From Takakia lepidozioides (Eukaryota > Streptophyta > Takakiopsida > Takakiales > Takakiaceae): a stretch of DNA of 60,000 nt. Made by a program: the position numbers and the translations under genes. The stretch lies in contig CM060732.1 in NCBI GenBank assembly GCA_030704615.1, positions 41,275,053 to 41,335,052 of the forward strand. Reading direction: 5' to 3'. Shown one piece after another: positions 21,822-33,214 of this stretch; position 1 is the first letter of the stretch, and each line of letters begins with the position of its first letter. Below the pieces are notes generated by a model. That model searched no databases and was not told where the DNA came from. It saw nothing but the letters and a program-made list of their open reading frames with translations.

Positions 21822-21952
21822 TAATATATGACGTGCCCTTTGGGAGGTGTAAATTATGGTCCCATAGGGCACAACTTTGTGACACCACTCCGTGGATTGA
21901 ACCCACAACTGCTTTTGAGGTGGTATGTGGGCATTACCACTTGGCTACAACG
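21822..21952 (-). mobile_element. tRNA-derived SINE (minus)
   Basis: On the minus strand the A box TAGCCAAGTGG (21,947-21,937) and the B box GGGTTCAATCC (21,904-21,894) precede a body with ACCATAATTTACACCTCCC, matching the element at 19,355. Full-length or nearly so. Confidence 0.65.
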
Positions 21953-22039
21953 TGGGTGGGGCAGGCTGCTGCAGTGGCCTATTGCTGCTGGTCCCCTCCA
22001 CACATATGACAAAACCTACCAGTTCTGACCCCCATGCCC

Positions 22040-22235
22040 CATCTCAAATTAAGACCTGGACCCTGACCCGCTACATTGGCCCGCGGGTAGCGGGTGTAAC
22101 GGGTTCTGGACCCAGCAGGCGGGTTTTTTGTGATAGAACGGGTCCGGGTGCAGGTTCGGGTAAAGGTTCGGGTAACCTGGATCCTAACCCGCCCGGTACC
22201 GGGCTTCAAAACCCGGACTCGCACAACACTGGTTA
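22040..22235. repeat. GGGTCC-rich dispersed repeat, copy 3
   Basis: GGGTTCTGGACCCAG, GGTCCGGGTGCAGGTTCGGG and end CGCACAACACTGG; see 14,525-14,740. Confidence 0.65.
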
Positions 22236-22684
22236 TTTTCTCCTCTCACTATAATTAAAGGCCCTGATTTGTCAGCAGTCGTTCCCTCCCGAATTTCCTC
22301 TTTTTTTTAAAGAAAAAATTCCCTTTAAGGAAGAAAGAAAAAATAAAAGGGACTCATGGAGGGAAAATTCATATGAGCACCACGCCGGACAAGTTTGAAC
22401 CCAGATTTACCTGGGCGGCACATATTATTATATATATATTAATTATTTGGCTGAGAATAAGTTGGATGACAAATGGTGGATGATGAACGGAGCACACATT
22501 GTGATGGCCGTCGTCGGCCGGCGAGGGCAAAAGAAAAGGGAATATGTTAAGTAGAACCAGAAAACGAAAAGAACAAAAGTAAAAAACAAAAGAGGAGAGT
22601 CTGGCGTGGTGGTGGGGTAAGTAGCTTGGAGACGAAGCAGAGGACCACGAAGAAGAAGAAGAAGAAGAAGGAGGGAGGTGGAGA

Positions 22685-22858
22685 ATGGGACAAGCGTGTG
22701 TGGAAGCGGGGTTGTTGGTGGCCGCAACTGCAGCAGTCAACTCTGGGACGCTGAGGATGCTTGGGATATTCCCGATGACGGTCAGAGGCAAGTTTTTCCA
22801 TCCAATGAAGAAGCTTGATCTGGGATCCAGTCTGATGTTGTGGAGGTTCCGAGGAGAT
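22685..22858 (+). CDS. Small ORF, 57 codons, unknown
   Basis: ATG in good context (GGAGAATGG) after a purine-rich leader opens a short frame. It starts MGQACVEAGLLVAATAAVNS, has a hydrophobic first third and a basic, aromatic middle (MTVRGKFFHPMKKLDLG), and ends RFRGDA. I do not recognise it. Amino-acid usage is plausible for a small membrane-associated protein, but no homolog comes to mind and longer frames run on the opposite strand. It lies about 680 bp upstream of the acid phosphatase start. Confidence 0.25.
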
Positions 22859-23538
22859 GCTTGATGATTGGGGCTCGGATATCCACAGGTGGCGTGCTGA
22901 AGAGCTGAGGGGGTGCGGAATTTGGGGAACCCAACTTTGAAGTACCGACCGCTGCCGCTGAGCTCACAGGAATAAATCTTTGGAGGCCGTTTTGCTGGCC
23001 ACACTTCATCAATGGCTTCGCTTCTCGTTGATCAACGGTAACAATCTGCCTTGCGTGACTGTTTGTCTTTGTACAGAGACTGTGGGTCTGTTCTCTTGAT
23101 GCCTTGGGTGATTGTTTGTCCGGTGCGTTCACAGAGATGCAGGTATGATAGTGTGAGTCTATTCTCTTCTTCAGTAATGTCCTTTTCCTTCACGTCCTGT
23201 CTGCATTGGGCGATTGTTTTGGCATGCATACCCTCCAATTGCATCGGTCCATATGTGATGCCCACCATCCTGGATTTCAATATTTGTCAATTCAATTTGG
23301 CGCCTGGGCAGTGCCTTTGCTGGGGTTAACATCGGGACGTGGCCATCTACGGGAACAGCCTCTTGATTTTATCTACCGATGGATGACTTTGTCCGGTGAG
23401 CAAGGCATAAATTAGTTCAGCCCCCGCCAGGCTCTCATTCCGGACACTTCCAGAGGTGCAGTCTGTGCCCTCCACGAACTGACGAGATACACTTACTGTT
23501 GGCATGCATATGGTATTAGGAAGGGCCAGACCAGGGGG
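22859..23538. other. Upstream region of the acid phosphatase gene
   Basis: Presumed promoter and 5' leader of the gene starting at 23,539. No clear TATA box close to the start; ORFs here are short and overlap on both strands. Confidence 0.4.
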
Positions 23539-26500
23539 ATGGCTAGTTGGATGGGGCTGGTCCTGCTCCTACTGCTTGCGGCCTCTGGATTGGGGGAGGC
23601 TGGATACACCAGCAGGTACGTGCGTAGGCTGCAGGAAAGTATCGACTTGCCCCTGGACAGCCCTCACTTTGCTGCTCCCCAAGGCGACAATGCTCCCCAG
23701 CAGGTGGGTCAATCGTTCACCCTCTCTTCCATATAGAGAGCAAAGCTCTTGCCCTTACCCATGAATACCCTTGGACATTCGAGATTTTGAGTATGTTTGG
23801 GTGATGGGTAGGAATTAAGATCATCTCAATAATAGATCAATCTGGTTTTGTGGGTAGTCAGTAGAGCGATCCAGCAGAAACTGAAATGGGAAGCCTAAAC
23901 AGTCTAGGACAAGCTCCTTCCAGCAAATAGGAGGTGGAAGGATGCCCTGGCTCCTCAATTCTGCACCTGAGTTTGGGCAGCAGGTGACAAAAAGCATTTG
24001 TTTTTAGCTGATGGTGATTGGGTTTGATTCAGATTGAATGAGCAGATTGGTGAGTCAAGAAAGACAGGTCTTAACTTGCTGTTTTCACTGTTGTAACATT
24101 AGGCATTTCCATGGCTATGGATGTCGATTAGGGAGCCAGACTAGGTCAGCTCAAATTCTGACAACATTTGCAAATGTGTTTGTTTACACAGGTGCATCTT
24201 ACTCAAGGAGATTATGATGGGCTTGCTGTCATCGTGTCCTGGATCACACCCAAGATGTCAGATCCTGTAGTACTTTATGGCACTAAGAATGGCTCCTACC
24301 CATATGAGGCCCTGGGTGTGGTGACCCGATACAGATTCTACAACTACACCTCTGGCTTCATCCACCATGCAACTATTCACAGTTTGAAGGTCCGCTCTTA
24401 TACTGCTGTAGCAGTGTTGGGTTTAGAATGCATCAGAAATTGTTTTGCTTATTCAAATGCATGTTAGGCCATGAGCCCACTGGTAAAATCACCAGGTTCT
24501 GTGTGTGGAGGGTAACCAAGAGTTTTATGAATTTCCCTGAGGCATTGCAGTTGTCTTGCTTTGAGCTTCCATGCCACTTGAGGCACTTAATGAGGCTAAT
24601 GCCTGAGAGTGCTCTACCTTTTGTTGCTGGTACAGCATGAAACACAGTACTTTTACAAGCTTGGGTTAGGGAGCTCCGCTCGTGAGTTCTGGTTTGTGAC
24701 TCCACCAAAAGTTGGTCCAAATGCTGCCTACACTTTTGGTCTTATTGGTCAGCTTCCAACCCTCTCTGAATTTCAAAGTGAAAGTGTGTGTGTGAGAGAA
24801 TGTACTCATAAGACGTTGTTTTCCGTAGCCTTGTGGCCGTTGACCCGCGCCCAGTTTGAGTGGAACAGAAAGGCACAGAAACTACCTTTGTCAGGTGCTG
24901 ACACCGGTAGGATGACTTAACCTTGGAACAGACAATTGATCCAAGTTTTCCAGATATCCTCTAGAAATCCCTTTCCACAAGCATCAATCTGCTGCTGCTG
25001 CTGCGAGAGACTCTAGCGTAGACAGTCTTGAAAATTGTAGTAGGACTTGTCTTCATGGCATGGGAAGGGGCAACCCTTGATTGTGAAGTGCCTCAAAGAT
25101 AATTGACTTGGCCCTGTTTTGCTACTGTTGGGTGAACTTACTGCTGACTTAGCTAAGCAGCCAATATCAACTCCAGGCCTGAATAAAGATACGTTGATCA
25201 TAGTTGGGTGATATATGGCAGGGGACCTGGGCCAGACATACGATTCAGCAGCTACACTGGAACATTACATGCAGAGCAAGGCCCATACACTATTGATGGT
25301 GGGAGATCTGTCCTACGCGGATGACTACCCTTTTGACGACAATGTGCGCTGGGACACTTGGGGGCGCTTAGTTGAGCGCAGCACAGCCTATCAGCCCTGG
25401 ATCTGGACTGCTGGCAACCACGAACTTGAATTCCGGCCAGAGTTGGTAGGTGGTGACTTACATTTGCATAGTTTAGTTTGAAAGGCCCTTGGCTGATTAC
25501 CTCACATGGTTTAAGGTATAAAACTGTACAGTTCATTGCTCCATGTGCTTGCTGAAAAGTTAAGACTGTTGGGGTTTTTCCCACCAGTATTATCTGGGAT
25601 GGGTAGGTGTAGCACCAGGTCCATGGATCATGAGGGCAGAGAAGTCGCTGTTGTCTTCATAGGTCCCCTTATAACAAATTGGGGAGTGAGGAGGAAGGGC
25701 GGGGTGGGGGGGGGGCATGCGGGGTTGTCTATCAGCTTTGTGGATATTTGCTGGATCAGGTTGGAGGGACCACAGATTGACAGAGAAGGGCAAGATGAGG
25801 GGCTTGAAGAGGGTGTTTGGTCTTGCAGGGTGAAGATGTGCCATTCAAGCCTTTTACGCATCGTTTTCACACTCCCTACAAATCGTCCAAGAGTACATCA
25901 CCACTTTTTTACTCAATCAGGCGGGGACCGGCTCATATAATTGTCCTGTCTTCTTATGCAGCATATGGTGAGTTCTTAGTGGCCTCCTCAGGGTTGCGAA
26001 CACATACTCTCTTGGTAATTGTCTCCTGGTTGGTTTGGGTTTGATCTTGTAGGCCAACCACTCTGTGAGTCAAACCAGGTTGTCTATTTGACTTCAGTTG
26101 GGTTCAAACCATGACTGCTCCTTCGGTTGACCTTGCCTCCAAAGTGCTTCCTGGTGGTTATTAAACCATTTTGGTGAAAGGATATGCTCACACAATATCT
26201 GGCTTAACTGGTGAAGTTAAGCAAAATTATTGACAAGCCTGTTCAGTTCTAGTAGATGCATATATTTCTCTATGTAAACTGCTCGTCCTACTCTCCAGTT
26301 TTCTCCCTCAAGGGATCTGGGTAATGTAATGATACAGGCAAATACACACCACAATATGTGTGGCTACAAGCTGAGTTGCAGAGGGTTGATAGGAAAGCTA
26401 CTCCATGGCTTATTGTGCTGTTGCACTCACCATGGTACAACAGCAACACTTACCACTATATGGAAGGCGAGACCATGCGTGTTCAATTTGAATCCTGGCT

Positions 26501-27366
26501 AGTGCAAGCCCAAGTTGACGTTGTGTTTGCGGGCCATGTGCATTCATATGAACGAAGTGTAAGTCACTCTGCCTTTGAGCGTCATCATTCAATGAGTTGT
26601 TATGCTATGCAAAACAGAAGTCTGGATTCAAATCTGGAATGCCTTTGGCGCAAGTTCAGGTTTTTTTATGGCCCCTTTGCTTGAATAGTTTGGCAGTATT
26701 GAAGAAGCGAAAGAATGTCTTCTTGTCAGAAAAGTATCATTGTATCCAAAATTTCATCTACATACACTGCCTGAAGAGACAGTAATGCACCAAACCAGGG
26801 GAGTATGGTTTCAGATAAGGTGAAATGGAATGTCTAATGGTTTGGTGTGGGTTTGGTGCAGCATCCAGTCTCGAACATTGTTTACAACATCACAAATGGC
26901 ATTTGTACACCTCAACTGAACCCTAAAGCCCCTGTTTACATAACAATTGGAGATGGTGGCAATATTGAAGGCCTTGCCGGATTGTAAGCTTCTTTCTAAG
27001 CTTTCTTTCAAAGTAGTGACCAGATGGTACCTCAAGGAAATGTTCAGGGTGCGGGAGGCCCATTGAGCTACACTTGAGGAATTTTCCATAAATGTTTGCT
27101 TTCTCATTTTCTTCATGTACATTGCCAGGAAATCCTCGTGGATTTGCATGTGTGTAATATGCTGACAAGGGAATGGGTGGTGGTTGTGGTGTAGATTTAC
27201 GGAGCCGCAGCCACAATACTCAGCCTTCCGGGAAGCTAGCTTTGGGCATGGTATCTTTGACATCCTGAACCGTACCCATGCTTTGTGGACCTGGCACCGA
27301 AATCAGGACGGGGAAGCTGTCCATGCAGACTCATACACATTTCAGAATAAGGTCTGGTCCAAATGA
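23539..27366 (+). CDS. Purple acid phosphatase, secreted, 8 exons, 450 aa
   Basis: Metallophosphatase that releases phosphate from organic esters in the apoplast or vacuole. The exons are 23,539-23,703, 24,192-24,389, 24,636-24,747, 25,222-25,445, 25,829-25,967, 26,338-26,558, 26,862-26,983 and 27,195-27,366. All introns are GT-AG and the phases fit. The protein opens with a signal peptide ([20 protein letters not shown]), followed by the N-terminal fibronectin-like part ([29 protein letters not shown]). The dinuclear Fe-Me centre motifs are all present: [20 protein letters not shown], the HSPWYNSN region and GHVHSYERS. The end is the plant-type [22 protein letters not shown]. The length suits plant high-molecular-weight PAPs. 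The start is the ATG just before the signal peptide. Intron 3 contains a LINE fragment. Stop-codon choice in the last exon (NKVWSK) is natural for the family. Confidence 0.93.
24870..24995 (-). mobile_element. LINE family A fragment in PAP intron 3
   Basis: TTTGTCAGGTGCTGACACCG and CACAAGCATCAATCTGCTG match 9,335-9,440, the coding 3' part of LINE family A, in the same orientation. It lies wholly within the intron and is antisense to the host gene. Confidence 0.7.
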
Positions 27367-29475
27367 GCAAATTTCTGGCTGAGGAGAATACAAATGTTTC
27401 TCACATACAATCTGAATTAGGCTGCTGCAATCTGTACATATGAGAGGATTGAACTGTTCATATTTTCAGAATGTATCATGGCCGTGAGCAGTTCGCTTGG
27501 CTGAAGATCTCAATTCAATGCCATGAAGATAATTTAAACCAAAAGTGATGTAAAGTGGTTTGTGGGGAGATGAGCTGGTGATCACTTATGTGAGGTGTAG
27601 TATGGACTTACATGTTCTGTTAGTTCTGTGAAATGACCTGTGTACAAACTTTAATGCCATGCCTCCTCACACTAGAGCACATTCAGATTGATGAAGTGTA
27701 CCAATTCTTTGTTCAAGCTTCTGAATTGTTGAATCCCTTACATGCAAAGGAGGCAGGATTGCTTCCGAGAGATCTCTTGAATATTCAAGAACGTTCAAGG
27801 AACAAGTCTTGTTTTAGGAAATAAAGATAAAAATTAATGATGGAAGGATAGGGTGGATTCCCTTCCCTTTATATTTTGCAGAGTGGACTGATCCACTGTG
27901 GATAAGTTGAGAGAACAATTTCATATCTGGACACTTCAGTTTCGAGCTGCTTCGGGACATATGCAAGATCATTCCTGTTTTATTGCTAGCATCTCTTGCT
28001 CTTAGCTTCTTCCTTGCTTAGCTTAGCAGGCTTTTTTAGGCGGTAGCTCCTTTGATCTTGTGTTTACATGCTGCTTGCTTTGCGGGGTTCTAATCATTGA
28101 CAAGGTTCTCAGCTAGCCTTCACACCTGTTGTTGACCTCAGCCTCTGCTTCAGGGCTGTGTCCTCATTCTCAGATGTACCTTCATTTCCCCAGGGTTATC
28201 TTTCCTTGGCTATCTTCTAATGTGAATTACAGGTCTCCACACCTTTTTCAAATTTATAAAACAGGAATTGATCTTGTTTTGCAATACAATTGACTGCCCC
28301 GTGCATTTGTGTGGATGTAGATGTGAGTGTGACAGGGTTTTACAAATCAGGATACTGATAAATTTCACATGATAAACCCCAACTTTCCATTCTCCAAGTC
28401 AGGAACTTGGGGACCCCGCCGACTTCTCACCTTCGCCCTTGGGCAAACTGGCCAGATGACTACACACTGCAGGACAACCCATTCCAGCCCAAGCGGGTCC
28501 ATACAAATGAAGCTGCTGTACTCACTAAAACCAAATAACATAGAGACATGTTGTGCTTGTCCTTGGAAATTTTGAAAGACCTGAGAATCCCACGAGCTCA
28601 TAAACAATGTGGAAGTGTAATGCTACTATACTAAACTCTAACGGCGAATTTTTGTCGTTTTAACCCAATGTAAAAGTGATAAGATGCCCCACATCTGGGG
28701 CATCTCAACACACTTGGAAGTGCTTGAATTCATGGAGTCCACACAAAGTTGTGGGGTTTCAAAGTTGAACCAATCTGAATGCTTGTGTGAACCTTGAGCC
28801 CTATGACCAATCACATTCTTTGGGGGTTCTATCAAACAACTGTTTGCAGAGTGGCAAAAATGAGCAATCTTGGGCCCTCATAGGGCCTGACCCAAGCAGT
28901 TATTAGGTGACCGGACATAGGCACTATAACGGTCATCGGCCTATTTACCCTATTGTAGGCCTGAACTGATGAATGCTTTCTATTGGTGGTGGATGGCACC
29001 TGTGAAAGGTGGTTTGGAGTGACATGATTGGAGTTTTGAAGGTCCAATTAATTTTTGGAGAGGCCAACATGAAAAAATGTGAGAATTCTCAAGGGGATAT
29101 CTTACATATTCCAAGAATATACCCTGTCCCTCCCCTCTTAGTTACTGCAGCCCGGCTGCCGTCTTCTCTCTCCTACAATGTGTAATGGCATAAATAAATT
29201 GTGCTCACATTAAAAAAATTGCAAATTTTGGACATCTCAAATTTTGGACTCTTTCAGTGCTGAATCAATGGTAAAACAATTGCATCGCTCTTCAGAATAT
29301 CACACATTGTTGTCTAGCACTAGTAACCATCGTATCAAACATTGTATCAGTAGGTGAGGTGTTCATTATGTTTTTTTTCTTGAATTGTTTTTACGTATTT
29401 AAACGATGACCAATACTAAATATTCACAAACAATGTGTTAGTAGTTAGTACCTTTAATCAATATTGAAGTCCAGA
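27367..29475. other. 3' region of the PAP gene and gene-free spacer
   Basis: The first few hundred bases are presumably 3' UTR. Beyond about 28,300 I find no coding frame with family similarity and no clear repeat. Confidence 0.4.
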
Positions 29476-29689
29476 ACAATAAGGGGCCCAGGTTTGAACG
29501 GGGGTGTGGGGATTAGAGAGTGGTCCAGGAATTATGAAGCGGGAGTTATAGTAAGCTACATCAGGAGTTCAATTAATAACTGTCATGTAAGGGGGGGGGG
29601 GGGAGGCAGGAAGGTAAGTCCTATTAAATAGGGGATGGTTCATGGTTAGATTGGGGTAAGCAGGCGCAGTGGTTTCTAGGAGTGACGTG

Positions 29690-29790
29690 TGTCAAGGCAG
29701 CCTTCTAGAAGGTCCAACGCGGCGGCCTTCTAGAAGGGTCCCACTGCCCCCCTAGGGTATATAAAGAGAGCCTGGCTCTCTCCCGTGCAT
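29690..29790 (+). promoter_or_regulatory. LINE promoter with two TTCTAGAA palindromes and TATA box
   Basis: TTCTAGAA at 29,703-29,710 and 29,728-29,735 (each within CCTTCTAGAAGG) and TATATAAA at 29,758-29,765, followed by GAGAG. The TTCnnGAA core is that of a heat-shock element. The same arrangement occurs at 20,437-20,497. The start of ORF1 is about 210 bp downstream. Confidence 0.6.
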
Positions 29791-29973
29791 CTTACTATAT
29801 ATTCTCACTACTTATTAGTACCTAGGGGCCTCTGCACAGGCAGGGCCCCAAAAAATAATGCAAACCATGACATATGACTTCAAAGAATTACCTATAGTCT
29901 GCACCTACTGGAACTCAACCACCTCATAGATTCTACACTTAGCAGACTACAGGGAATTTGCTCCAACTCTTGT

Positions 29974-32443
29974 ATGCATTACCTCTTCGAGACAACCAAC
30001 ACAGAGGACACATGGACACCACCAAGTCACTCTTATGCCAGCAGTTATCCAAGAATAGATACTAACTGTGACATTAACACCTTCAATCAAGTCACTAATA
30101 ATATCACGAATACAACCTCACCCCATCAGCTGTACCCACAACCCCCAACGTTGAACTTCATATCCCTTGCGCACACGTCCCAGCAGGTCAATAAATTCAG
30201 CACAACCTCTAGCCTCCATATCACTCGCCACCACAAACTTCGCGATCATTTTGACCTGGGCCCAGCAGTTTGCAAACCCAGTCACCTCATCCCATTTACT
30301 GCACCTAATACAACTAGCTGTTATGCCACACCCTGCCGCAACGGTAAGACTGTACATTACACTACACGAACATCTAAGTACAAGTACAGTGCAGCCTCTC
30401 TTCAAACTACACTCGGTACAATGACCACCTCTCTTCCAGCCTCTGCTTGTGCCCGAATGATACAGCTTACAGGTCTTGCTGCTACACTATCGTCACTCGA
30501 CCCATTTGACGCAGCTCTACTTAATACAATGCAACTCGACGTTCCTTTGGAGCAAAGTCCAACTCCTTCACGCTCCTCTGCATTTCGATACACCTTGGAG
30601 GAGTTGAAGCTTGGCGATACTCATTTCTCAGATGTCACACAAACTCTACTTGCCAAGAGAGCCACCAACAATACTGATAGCACTCACTCTACTCAGGCCA
30701 CTACGCCAAACAAAAGAGGCCGCAGTGAACATCTCCCCCAACGTACACCATTGGAACCCACGATGTACTACTTATGGATGGGCTTTCAGACCATGGAGAG
30801 CTTGGCGATTGCGCTAGACACCCCTATCATTGAAGACACTCGGTCAATCGACCAGTTACTCCAGCTTGGTGTCCCACAAGAAGAATGGGGAGATTGTTAC
30901 AAGTCCCAAAGCTTTCCCGCACATTCCTCAATCGCTCTACCCTTCGCGTAGGCCAGATGACAAGCCAGGGCAATTTCTTCACTTCACTCAGATTCCCAAA
31001 GGTACCGAAATTGACCTCCTCACTGGTCTTTCCGATGGATACCAAATTCTAATTCGTTTTGAAAAAAGTCACAAAATGGCTTGCAAGGATGTCTTGGCAA
31101 TGACAAAATCCCGATTCACCAGCATGAAGATCCAGTTGGGCACAACGGTCCTCCACCCAATCTCTATCTTTGGGCAAAAACAAGACATTACCACCTGGTC
31201 TGGTTTAATCAAGGTCTGTCTTCAATATCCGGAGATAGATGCCATGGCTCTTCTGAAAGGAGACAGGGCATTTGTTCTGGAAATGCCCACTGGATATAAA
31301 GTTCAAGGGAAAGTGGAGAAAAGATTTGAGCTAGACATTAGGTGACTACCTTACACTATACATCAAGGGAGAGACTTTGGAAGGACAGCTTGCCACACAG
31401 ATCACAACGACAATCATCTACGATGCATATCATGCTGGAGACGAACTAGAGCTCCTCTACGTTGGTAAGCCCAGTCCATCTTCAAACTTCGTTTTCCTCC
31501 ATACAACATCTGAGGATTCGCGTGCCAAAACCCTGAAACACATGGTTAGACACAACAACGAGATTTTGAAAGTGCTAATTCGAACGCCTAGTATCAATGG
31601 AGCGACAGTTTCCACCAAAGAGCGAAATGCTGAATGAGATGCTCTCATAGTTCTTGTCAAGAAGATCCACATCATGATTCCCCAGGCAGACGTCCTCGCT
31701 TCCATCCAGCGCCTCATTGGTATCGACAACATTCTCGGCACATACTTCAGTAACACACTCCCAGGCGAGGCAATCTTACATGCAGGTACATTGCATGTTA
31801 CATGCAAAAATGCAACTGTATACAATCTGTGGAAAAATAAGTCATATCTTCCGTTCATGGGAAGGTATGTAGATATCATCCCCCACCCTCGCAGTCTCAA
31901 TGGTTCAATTGCAGTTGCACCTGAAACACTGCAGAGGCTTCAAATCGATGATATCAACAAGGCATTTGCAAATATTGTTGAAACAATTCAGATCCGTGCA
32001 ACCCCGAAGTTCACTCAGCTTAAACAAGATCTTTTGTCTTGTATTGAGGACAAACACATTGAGCACAAGCCGGAGCTCTCGAAATTCCAGGCAAGTGTGT
32101 GGTACATGGGATTGAGGATCAAACCAAAGTATACATGACCAATCTCAAGGCTACTATTTCAGGTGAAATTGCGCTCAATATGTCATCATATCAAACCCAG
32201 TTCAACTCCATGATGTCCAAACTCCCTGCTTTCGCTCTATCGAGGCTTCAGATTGCAGCGGGCGATCCGACCACATCCACGATGTCGCCCACACAGCCTC
32301 AGGCTCTCTTTAACTACATTCCGCCACTTACTCAGCTTGATGCAATGCCCACTCAGGGCTCTGATCAGTCGACCCCTATGATCACTGAACTCCTGCAGCC
32401 GATACCTACTAACCTGGCACGGAAGAGACAGGTTAATGATTGA
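29974..32443 (+). pseudogene. LINE ORF1 (nucleic-acid-binding gag-like), frameshifted
   Basis: The product would be the RNA-packaging protein of the element. The reading runs in one frame to about 30,890 (YYLWMGFQTMESLAIALDTP), shifts to PKAFPHIPQSLYPSRRPDDK and GQFLHFTQIPKGTEIDLLTG, and continues to a break at 31,345. It resumes as LEGQLATQITTTIIYDAYHA, passes an in-frame TGA at 31,635 and continues ADVLASIQRLIGIDNILGTY, LHVTCKNATVYNLWKNKSYL. After a last shift near 32,100 it ends in a Gln/Pro-rich tail with a basic end (LARKRQVND). The block around GTLHVTCKNATVYNLW may be RRM-like, but I cannot prove a fold. The N-terminal 100 residues are Thr/Ser-rich and may be untranslated. Confidence 0.6.
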
Positions 32444-32703
32444 AGTATGAAGGTTCTCTTCTCATAGTGCTCTGCATAATATAGTTACCAGAAGATGCAA
32501 CTCTTGTTACCTCCCATGTAGATATGTTGTTTTGCAACTAGTTGAAATCCTGAACCAGACCATATCTACTAACCTTGCATGGAAGAGACAGGTTAATAAC
32601 TGAAACATGAAGTTTTTCTTTTCATAGTACTTCGCATAATAAGGTTGCCAGACAATGCAGTTCATGTTGTCTCTCATACATCATATATGTTTTATTTCAA
32701 CTT
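32395..32703. repeat. Tandem duplication of about 160 bp at the ORF1 end
   Basis: Two imperfect copies, each starting ATACCTACTAACCTGGCACG or ATATCTACTAACCTTGCATG, then GGAAGAGACAGGTTAAT, CATAGTGCTCTGCATAATA and GTTGCCAGA. The first copy contains the ORF1 stop. Confidence 0.75.
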
Positions 32704-33214
32704 ATGTTATGCTTTACTGTAAATGCCCAGTGCACCACTGCTCAATTGTCCTTGCACCAAGGCTCTCAGCTATTTCCATCACATACTTGTCTCTACAGAA
32801 TGCCCAACTTTCAAACCCATGGATATCATCCAAATAACACACTCCACATTCATCCAAGGGGTAATGACTCTTTTGCACTATCCCTTTCATCCCCATTCAC
32901 ACCAAGACACGAAATAGAAAATTATAATAAAAATAATACAATAATTAAAAATAGAAGTAATAAAAATAATTCTCATATATTTGGACTCCGTATGTTCATG
33001 ACACATAAACTGAAACCCAACAATATTGCATATATACATACAGTATTACACCCAAATATATTACAAGCGCCTCGTATATACTTGATAATACCAAGCCCCC
33101 AAAACATCCGCTGTCATACGAAACCTAGCGTACCAACCCCAATACAAAATATGGTCAATCATCCCCCAAAGACGACAAAAGATAGATACACCTCAGACTT
33201 CTGCCCTACCGCAA

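Noticed and set aside
22369-23132. Minus-strand ORFs of 116-211 codons upstream of the phosphatase
   Set aside because: Ser/Leu/Phe-rich frames from GAA and purine repeats without domain features.
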